Notes under the pieces: generated by a model
Told to the model about the DNA's origin: nothing
Seen by the model: only the letters and a program-made list of their open reading frames with translations
Database searches by the model: none
Shown here: in pieces, positions 7,077 through 12,510 of the stretch
Layout of the letters: each line of letters begins with the position of its first letter
Position numbering within the stretch: the stretch's first letter is position 1
NCBI GenBank assembly: GCA_902462495.1
Contig: CABQCC010000045.1
Coordinates: forward strand, 1 to 12,510
Length of the DNA: 12,510 nucleotides
Source: an uncultured Eubacterium sp.
Lineage (GTDB): Bacteria > Bacillota > Clostridia > Oscillospirales > Acutalibacteraceae
Reading direction: 5' to 3'
Made by a program: the position numbers and the translations under genes

Positions 7077-8225
7077 ATGACAAAAAATATTTCACTTTTG
7101 GGTTCAACCGGTTCAATCGGAACTCAATCTCTTGATGTTGCAAGACTTCAGGGATATAAAATAAAATGCTTGACGGCTAATTCTCGTGTTGATGTTATTG
7201 AACAGCAAATCAGAGAGTTCAAGCCTGAACTTGTTTGTATGATGAACGAGGAGTCGGCAAAGGAACTTAAATCAAAAATTGCAGACACCGATACAAAGGT
7301 TGTTTGCGGTATGGACGGTCTTATTGAATGTGCAATATATGACGGTGCAGATACCGTGCTTAATTCCGTTGTCGGTATGGTTGGACTTCAACCGACTTTG
7401 GAGGCTATCAAGGCAAAGAAAACAATTGCACTTGCAAATAAAGAAACACTTGTTGCCGGCGGTCATTTGGTGACAAATCTTGCAAAGGAAAACGGTGTTT
7501 CAATTCTTCCTGTTGACAGCGAACATTCAGCGATTTTCCAGGCTATGCAAGGCTCGCCTAACAAAAAAGCAATCAAAAAGATAATACTCACGGCATCGGG
7601 CGGACCGTTTTTCGGCAAGACTTTGAGCGAACTTGAAAATGTCACTCCTGCCGATGCTCTCAAACATCCAAATTGGGATATGGGCGCAAAAATCACTATC
7701 GACAGTGCCTCAATGATGAACAAAGGTCTTGAATTTATCGAGGCAAAGTGGCTGTTTGATATGCCAAACGATGATATAGAAATCGTTGTGCACAGAGAGT
7801 CGGTTGTTCATTCGGCTATTGTTTATCAAGACAATTCGATGATTGCACAACTCGGCGTGCCTGATATGCGTATTCCTATTCAATATGCACTCACATATCC
7901 CGAAAGAGTGGAAAGTCCTGTCGGCGAACTTTCGCTTGCAGATTATGGCAAACTCACATTCTTTGAGCCTGATTACGACACTTTCAAGTGCATAAATGTG
8001 TGCAAGGATGCAATCGAAAAAGGCGGACTTCATCCTGCCGCAGCAAACGGTGCAAACGAGGAAAGCGTAAAACTCTTCCTTGCAGGCAAAATTAAATTTA
8101 CGGATATTGCATATCTTAATAACGAGGCTATGCTTCGAGCAGACAGCAAATCTGATTTTACTCTTGATGATGTGCTTGAGGCAGACCGTAAAGCAAGAGA
8201 TTATGTATTGGAGTGCGTTGATTAA
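7077..8225 (+). CDS. dxr: 1-deoxy-D-xylulose 5-phosphate reductoisomerase
   Basis: Dxr (IspC) converts DXP to MEP with NADPH and a divalent metal, the second step of the MEP isoprenoid pathway. It is the target of fosmidomycin. At 382 residues it is normal length. The NADPH motif GSTGSIG is at 9-15. ALANKETLVAGG is at 118-129, and PVDSEHSAIFQ at 145-155 holds the metal ligands Asp147 and Glu149. LTASGGPF is at 171-178, and SASMMNKGLEFIEAKW near 210-225 carries the third ligand Glu219. HRESVVHS is at 239-246, and GVPDMRIPIQYAL follows. The SD AGGTGA at 7065-7070 is six bases before ATG. The stop overlaps the rseP start by one base. Confidence 0.97.
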   Translation: MTKNISLLGSTGSIGTQSLDVARLQGYKIKCLTANSRVDVIEQQIREFKPELVCMMNEESAKELKSKIADTDTKVVCGMDGLIECAIYDGADTVLNSVVGMVGLQPTLEAIKAKKTIALANKETLVAGGHLVTNLAKENGVSILPVDSEHSAIFQAMQGSPNKKAIKKIILTASGGPFFGKTLSELENVTPADALKHPNWDMGAKITIDSASMMNKGLEFIEAKWLFDMPNDDIEIVVHRESVVHSAIVYQDNSMIAQLGVPDMRIPIQYALTYPERVESPVGELSLADYGKLTFFEPDYDTFKCINVCKDAIEKGGLHPAAANGANEESVKLFLAGKIKFTDIAYLNNEAMLRADSKSDFTLDDVLEADRKARDYVLECVD

Positions 8226-9256
8226 TGTCACACATTTGGCAAACTGTTTATCCTATATTGATAGCAATTCTTTTCTTTGAACTCATCATTTTGGTGCACG
8301 AGGGAGGACATTTCTTCGCTGCCAAACTGATGAAAGTCAAGGTTAATGAATTTTCAATCGGTATGGGACCGAAACTTTTTCAATTTCAAAAAGGCGACAC
8401 CAAATTCACCCTCCGCCTTATTCTCTTTGGCGGTTATTGTGCCATGGAGGGCGAGGACAGCGAGAGCGATGACAAAAATTCTTTTGCCAACAAAAAGGTG
8501 ATTCAGCGAGTTTTCGTTGTGGTTGCCGGCGCTGTGATGAATTTGATTTTGGGCGTGCTTATCATTTTAGGCATGGTGTGTTCACAGGAACTTGTGGGCA
8601 CTCCCGTTGTTGCCGATTTTGACAAAAACGCTGTGTCAAATGCTTATTTACAGCAGAACGACAGGATTTTAGCCATTGACGGTATGCGTGTTTACACAAC
8701 CACCGACATCACCACAGGCTTTTCAAGAAGTGCTGACGGCGAGGTTGAGTTTTTGATTAAGCGTGACGGCAAAACAAAAACCGTTAATGTAAAATTCAAC
8801 ACGCAAAAAATTGACGGTAAAAACTATATTGATATGGATTTTTACCTCTACGGTGTTAAAAAAACCGTGCCGAATGTTTTGAGGGAAACGGGCAGGCAGT
8901 TTATGTCGTTTTGCAGAATGATTTTCCTATCCCTCCACGATTTGATTACAGGAAAATACGGTCTTTCTGATATGAGCGGACCTGTCGGCGCTGTGTCTGT
9001 TGTGTCGGGTGCTGTAAAAATGAGCCTGACCTCAACATTCAGAATAATGGCTTTGCTCACGATAAACATCGGACTTTTCAATCTGTTTCCGTTTCCGGCA
9101 CTTGACGGTTGGAGATTGTTCATCCTTCTTTATGAGGGAATATTCAAGAAAAAGCTTCCGCAAAAATTCGAGTGGATGATAAATGCAGTCGGTCTTGTTG
9201 TTTTGCTCGGACTGATGTGCCTTGTCACTTTTTCTGACATAACAAAATTGTTTTAA
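8225..9256 (+). CDS. rseP: Site-2 intramembrane zinc metalloprotease RseP (RasP)
   Basis: This is an M50 protease that cuts transmembrane helices of anti-sigma factors and remnant signal peptides within the membrane. The 343 residues show a first membrane helix with the zinc motif HEGGH at 25-29 (His25, Glu26, His29). A membrane-reentrant stretch RLILFGGYCAMEGE is at 64-77, a second helix at about 95-119, and a single PDZ domain at about 121-192. GPVGA is at 252-256. The third zinc ligand is in NLFPFPALDGW at 286-296 (Asp294), followed by a last helix near 320-336. The usual HELGH and LDGG are HEGGH and LDGW here, but all zinc ligands are present. It overlaps dxr by one base (TAATG), with GGAG at 8210-8213 as a distant SD. 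Confidence 0.95.
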   Translation: MSHIWQTVYPILIAILFFELIILVHEGGHFFAAKLMKVKVNEFSIGMGPKLFQFQKGDTKFTLRLILFGGYCAMEGEDSESDDKNSFANKKVIQRVFVVVAGAVMNLILGVLIILGMVCSQELVGTPVVADFDKNAVSNAYLQQNDRILAIDGMRVYTTTDITTGFSRSADGEVEFLIKRDGKTKTVNVKFNTQKIDGKNYIDMDFYLYGVKKTVPNVLRETGRQFMSFCRMIFLSLHDLITGKYGLSDMSGPVGAVSVVSGAVKMSLTSTFRIMALLTINIGLFNLFPFPALDGWRLFILLYEGIFKKKLPQKFEWMINAVGLVVLLGLMCLVTFSDITKLF

Positions 9257-9262
9257 CTTCAC

Positions 9263-9266
9263 GGAG
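9263..9266 (+). promoter_or_regulatory. Ribosome binding site of ispG (decides the start)
   Basis: GGAG at 9263-9266 lies eight bases before ATG 9275. Two other in-frame candidates, GTG 9266 and ATG 9269, overlap or nearly touch this SD. Starting at 9275 also gives the MRTSKKIKVGN terminus typical of the family. Confidence 0.6.
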
Positions 9267-9274
9267 TGATGATT

Positions 9275-10318
9275 ATGAGAACTTCTAAAAAAATAAAAGT
9301 AGGCAACACATTTCTTGGTGGCGACAGTCCTGTATTGGTGCAAAGTATGCTCAATGTTCCGTCAACGGATATTGACGGCTCTGTAAAGCAGGCAGTTGAG
9401 CTTGAAAAGGCAGGATGCCAAATCATACGTTTTGCTATTCCAAACGAGGAGGCTCTTGCGCTTATTGAACCAATCAAAAATGCAACTACCGTTCCGCTTG
9501 TTGCCGATATTCATTTTGATTACAGACTTGCAATCGGTGCCGCCGAAAGAGGAATAGACAAGATTCGTATCAATCCGGGCAACATCGGCTCTGAGGACAG
9601 AGTAAAGGCTGTTGCCGATATATGCAAACAAAAGGGACTTCCTATCAGAATCGGTGTAAACAGCGGTTCGCTCGAAAAGCATATTCTCGAAAAATACGGC
9701 TCTCCGACTCCCGAAGCTATGGTGGAATCGGCACTTTTTCACGCTTCACTTCTTGAAAAATCTGATTTTGACGATATTGTTATTTCAATCAAGTCGTCAA
9801 ATGTAAACACTATGATTAAGGCTTATGAACTTGCCGCAGAGAAATGTGATTATCCTCTCCACCTCGGTGTAACAGAGGCCGGCACAGAGCGTATGGGCAT
9901 CATCAAATCCGCTGTCGGTATCGGTTCACTTCTCACTCACGGAATCGGCGACACCATCCGTGTTAGCCTTACCGACGACCCTGTGAAAGAGGTTTATGCC
10001 GCACAGGATATTTTGAAAGCAATTGGTCTTAAAACCGATTGTCCGTATCTTGTTTCTTGCCCGACCTGCGGAAGAACAAGAATTGACCTTGTAGGTCTTG
10101 CAAAGCAGGTTGAGGAGCGACTTCGTGATTGCAAAAAGCCGATTACCGTTGCTGTTATGGGCTGTATTGTTAACGGTCCGGGCGAAGCAAAAGAGGCAGA
10201 CATCGGAGTTGCGGGCGGTGACGGTTGCGGACTTATTTTCAAAAAAGGCGAAATTCTCCGCAAAGTTCCCGAAAATGAATTATTAGACGAATTGATGAAA
10301 GAGATAGACAAACTATAA
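9275..10318 (+). CDS. ispG: 4-hydroxy-3-methylbut-2-en-1-yl diphosphate synthase IspG (GcpE)
   Basis: IspG reduces MEcPP to HMBPP, the next-to-last MEP step, using a [4Fe-4S] cluster and a flavodoxin or ferredoxin donor. The 347-residue protein is the short bacterial form without the plant insertion. The TIM-barrel half shows VQSMLN, VADIHFDYR, KIRINPGNIG and IRIGVNSGSLE. The cluster ligands are Cys262 and Cys265 in SCPTCGR, Cys297 in MGCIVNGPGE, and Glu304 in that same block. A C-terminal GVAGGDGCGLIFKKGE block completes the family pattern. In B. subtilis proS occupies this place; ispG here fits clostridial gene orders. The stop overlaps the polC start by one base. Confidence 0.97.
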   Translation: MRTSKKIKVGNTFLGGDSPVLVQSMLNVPSTDIDGSVKQAVELEKAGCQIIRFAIPNEEALALIEPIKNATTVPLVADIHFDYRLAIGAAERGIDKIRINPGNIGSEDRVKAVADICKQKGLPIRIGVNSGSLEKHILEKYGSPTPEAMVESALFHASLLEKSDFDDIVISIKSSNVNTMIKAYELAAEKCDYPLHLGVTEAGTERMGIIKSAVGIGSLLTHGIGDTIRVSLTDDPVKEVYAAQDILKAIGLKTDCPYLVSCPTCGRTRIDLVGLAKQVEERLRDCKKPITVAVMGCIVNGPGEAKEADIGVAGGDGCGLIFKKGEILRKVPENELLDELMKEIDKL

Positions 10319-12510
10319 TGGCGAAAATATACGATTACTTTTCTCAATATATTGACGGCAACGATTTGGCGGTTGTCGGCAGCGGCGAAATAACTCGCTT
10401 TGCCGTTTACCGTGAGGAGCGTAGGCTCATACTCGGTGTTTTTCTTGACAAAACCGTTGATTATTCAGTTATTGAGCGTATTCAAAAATCACTTGTAAAA
10501 AATCTTCAGCTTGAAAATGCTGAAATTAATATAAAATATCCAAGCAGTCTTTTCAGCACGGAAACCGTACCTGTTGTTCTTTCAAAAGTCGGTGCACTCA
10601 ATCCCGTTGTTAACGGATTTTTTGACAATGCTGATGCCGAAATCGAGGATAATATTCTCACCGTTTGCCTTAAAAACGGCGGAAAAGATTTGCTTGAAGC
10701 TCAAAATGTTAATAAGGACATTATTCGTGCCGTGTATGATATGTTTGGCGTTGACCTTGACGATGTTTCATTTTTAGAGGTTGAAACCTTTGATATGGAA
10801 TCGGCTGTTCGTAAGGCAGCAGAAGCAAAGGCGGCAGAAAAGGCAAAAGAAGAAGCTGAAAAGGAAAAATATGTTCCTCACATTCAGCTCGGAGATTTGC
10901 CGCTTTATGCCGACACACGCAAGCAGATTATGGGCAGACCTATCAAGGATTTGCCAAAACCAATCAAAGAGGTTATGCCTGATGACGGCTTTGTAACCGT
11001 TTGGGGCGATATTTTCAACCTTGATGTTCGTGACACAAAGCGTGGCGACTCCCGAATTTTAACTTTTTGTATCACAGACCAAACATCTTCCGTGTCGGTT
11101 AAAATCTTTGAAAAAAGGAATATAATTGACCCGATTATCAAAAATCTTGAGTCTGCCCAATCAATTATCATCAGCGGACTTTACAAACTCGATACATATA
11201 TAAATGAATATATTATTATGCCGAATCATATCGAGTCAGTCAAGAAAATTGAAAAGCAGGATAATGCCGAAGAAAAAAGAGTTGAACTCCATATGCATAG
11301 TTCTATGTCTGAAATGGACGGTATGACTCCTGTTTCAAAGCTTGTTGAGCGTGCGGCAAAGTGGGGGCACAAGGCTGTTGCAATCACCGACCACGGCGTT
11401 GTTCAGGCTTTGCCGGAAGCATACGCCACCGCAAAATCAAAGGGTATAAAACTTATTCTCGGTATGGAGGGATATTTGGTTGACGACACCCTCTATCCTG
11501 ATTTTATGAATATGAAGCCGAGGGATTTCCAGCGTCATCATATTATTCTTCTTGTCAAGGCGGACAATTCTATGCCTATGCGACTTGACGAAAATTGGCG
11601 ACCTGTTATGGACGAGCCGGAGGACGGAATCCTCCACCGAGGCAGAAAAAATTTGTACGAACTTATTTCAAGTTCAAATGTTAAGACCTTTAAAAAGCGT
11701 CCGCTTATTCCGAAAACTATGCTTGCCGAAAAGCGAGAGGATATTTTGATTGGCTCTGCTTGTGAACAGGGTGAGATTATTCAGGCTATCCTCAGGGGAA
11801 AGTCGGATGACGAACTCTTGAAATTGGCGGAATTCTATGATTATTTGGAAATTCAGCCAAACGGAAACAATGAATTTATGCTCCGCACAAGCGACCAAGA
11901 GTACACAACGACTAAGAGAGGCGAGCAAAAATTCAATCCTTATTGGCGAGTTAACACCGAAGAAGATTTGATTAATATCAACAAAAAGGTTATTGAACTT
12001 GCCGATAAACTCGGAAAGCTTGTTGTTGCAACGGGTGACGTTCATTTCCTTGACCCCGAAGATTCAAAGCTCCGTGCTATTGTTATGGCATCAAAGGGTT
12101 TTGACGATGCCGACCATCAGGCACCGCTTTATTTTAAAACAACCGATGAAATGCTTGAAGATTTTTCGTGGGCAGGCGACAGAGCAAAGGAATTTGTTGT
12201 TGACAATCCAAACAAGATTGCCGATATGATTCAGGACAAACTTCCGCCGATTCCTCCGGGAACTTATCAGCCTTACATTGAGGGCGCTGATGATGAGCTT
12301 ACCGAAAAGTGCTGGACAACTGCGAAAGAACTTTACGGCGACCCTGTTCCCGAATATGTTGCCTCCCGCCTTGAAAGAGAACTTAATTCAATTATTTCTC
12401 ACGGCTACGGCGTGCTTTATGTAATCGCAAAGCGTCTTGTTGAGGAAAGCGAAAGACGAGGATATTTGGTTGGTTCAAGAGGTTCTGTCGGTTCATCTCT
12501 TGCCGCCCAC
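10318..12510 (+). CDS. polC: DNA polymerase III PolC-type alpha subunit, 5' part, apparently without the inserted exonuclease domain
   Basis: PolC is the replicative DNA polymerase of Bacillota. The frame is open through the window end, with 731 codons visible and the palm mostly beyond. An N-terminal domain (about 1-160) is followed by a charged Ala/Lys/Glu helix at about 162-184 and an OB-fold at about 222-305. The PHP domain starts at RVELHMH (321-327), with likely metal ligands H325, H327, D334, H359, E384, H408, C482, D574 and H576. The polymerase part starts with LERELNSII near 685-693 and GYLVGSRGSVGSS at 715-727, a PolC rather than DnaE signature. In known PolC a DEDDh exonuclease of about 180-200 residues interrupts PHP after the GLEANIVDD-like strand; here GMEGYLVDD (382-390) reaches HHIILLVKAD (407-416) after 16 residues. 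A charged segment of about 25 residues follows at 418-442. Start is ATG 10318, with only a weak, distant SD (AAAGAG, 10298-10303), so coupling to ispG is likely. Confidence 0.93.
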   Translation, partial: MAKIYDYFSQYIDGNDLAVVGSGEITRFAVYREERRLILGVFLDKTVDYSVIERIQKSLVKNLQLENAEINIKYPSSLFSTETVPVVLSKVGALNPVVNGFFDNADAEIEDNILTVCLKNGGKDLLEAQNVNKDIIRAVYDMFGVDLDDVSFLEVETFDMESAVRKAAEAKAAEKAKEEAEKEKYVPHIQLGDLPLYADTRKQIMGRPIKDLPKPIKEVMPDDGFVTVWGDIFNLDVRDTKRGDSRILTFCITDQTSSVSVKIFEKRNIIDPIIKNLESAQSIIISGLYKLDTYINEYIIMPNHIESVKKIEKQDNAEEKRVELHMHSSMSEMDGMTPVSKLVERAAKWGHKAVAITDHGVVQALPEAYATAKSKGIKLILGMEGYLVDDTLYPDFMNMKPRDFQRHHIILLVKADNSMPMRLDENWRPVMDEPEDGILHRGRKNLYELISSSNVKTFKKRPLIPKTMLAEKREDILIGSACEQGEIIQAILRGKSDDELLKLAEFYDYLEIQPNGNNEFMLRTSDQEYTTTKRGEQKFNPYWRVNTEEDLININKKVIELADKLGKLVVATGDVHFLDPEDSKLRAIVMASKGFDDADHQAPLYFKTTDEMLEDFSWAGDRAKEFVVDNPNKIADMIQDKLPPIPPGTYQPYIEGADDELTEKCWTTAKELYGDPVPEYVASRLERELNSIISHGYGVLYVIAKRLVEESERRGYLVGSRGSVGSSLAAH

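Noticed and set aside
7710..8231. 173-residue open frame on the - strand within dxr
   Set aside because: dxr is unmistakable on the + strand over the same bases; the antisense frame is Cys/His/Ile-rich with no domain.
11488..11646. Frameshift or pseudogene explanation for the missing PolC exonuclease
   Set aside because: The frame is continuous for all 731 codons, flanking PHP blocks are intact and metal ligands are kept, so decay is unlikely. An assembly deletion cannot be excluded from sequence alone.
10318..12510. DnaE1-type polymerase rather than PolC
   Set aside because: The OB-fold before PHP, the long N-terminal domain and the GYLVGSRGSVGSS block are PolC features; DnaE has a PGRGSAAGS-type block and no N-terminal OB-fold.
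1..12510. A defence, phage, biosynthetic or otherwise novel multi-gene system
   Set aside because: Apart from the surface protein, every gene belongs to a known housekeeping family in a familiar order; no mobile or defence genes were seen.

Overview
This looks like a chromosomal segment from a low-GC Gram-positive bacterium (Bacillota), most likely a gut-type member of class Clostridia. The reasons are the gene order pyrH-frr-uppS-cdsA-dxr-rseP-ispG-polC, the presence of PolC (the replicative polymerase of Bacillota), strong AGGAGG-type ribosome binding sites, AT-rich intergenic DNA, and a secreted protein with BspA-type leucine-rich repeats and cysteine repeats of a kind common in gut Clostridia. 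The family level (Oscillospirales-like) is only a guess. All genes are on the + strand.

Left part (1-1173): the last 26 codons of an unidentified gene run into mltG, the membrane-bound endolytic murein transglycosylase. mltG is closed by a clean intrinsic terminator. Middle-left (1174-3960): a monocistronic unit with its own likely extended -10 promoter and terminator. It encodes an 891-residue secreted protein with BspA-type leucine-rich repeats, about twelve cysteine-rich CxxC repeat units and a half dockerin at the C terminus. It has no sortase signal.

Right part (3961-12510): an AT-rich upstream region and a good sigma-A-type promoter start a long operon-like run with no internal intrinsic terminator. 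In order it holds pyrH (UMP kinase), frr (ribosome recycling factor), uppS (undecaprenyl diphosphate synthase), cdsA (CDP-diacylglycerol synthase), dxr (MEP pathway step 2), rseP (site-2 intramembrane protease), ispG (MEP pathway, iron-sulfur enzyme) and the first 731 codons of polC. The genes are tightly packed: dxr/rseP and ispG/polC both overlap by one base in TAATG. Dxr and IspG supply isoprenoid precursors that UppS uses to make the lipid carrier for cell wall synthesis. CdsA feeds phospholipid synthesis. PyrH, Frr and PolC link nucleotide supply, translation and replication.

Most of the window is ordinary housekeeping. The observation most worth following is that PolC appears to lack the DEDDh 3'-5' exonuclease domain normally inserted in its PHP domain: about 16 residues stand where roughly 180-200 are expected. 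The reading frame is unbroken and all nine expected PHP metal ligands are present. The second is the supra-repeat architecture of the cysteine-rich surface protein. I found no CRISPR array, tRNA, rRNA, insertion sequence or phage gene.
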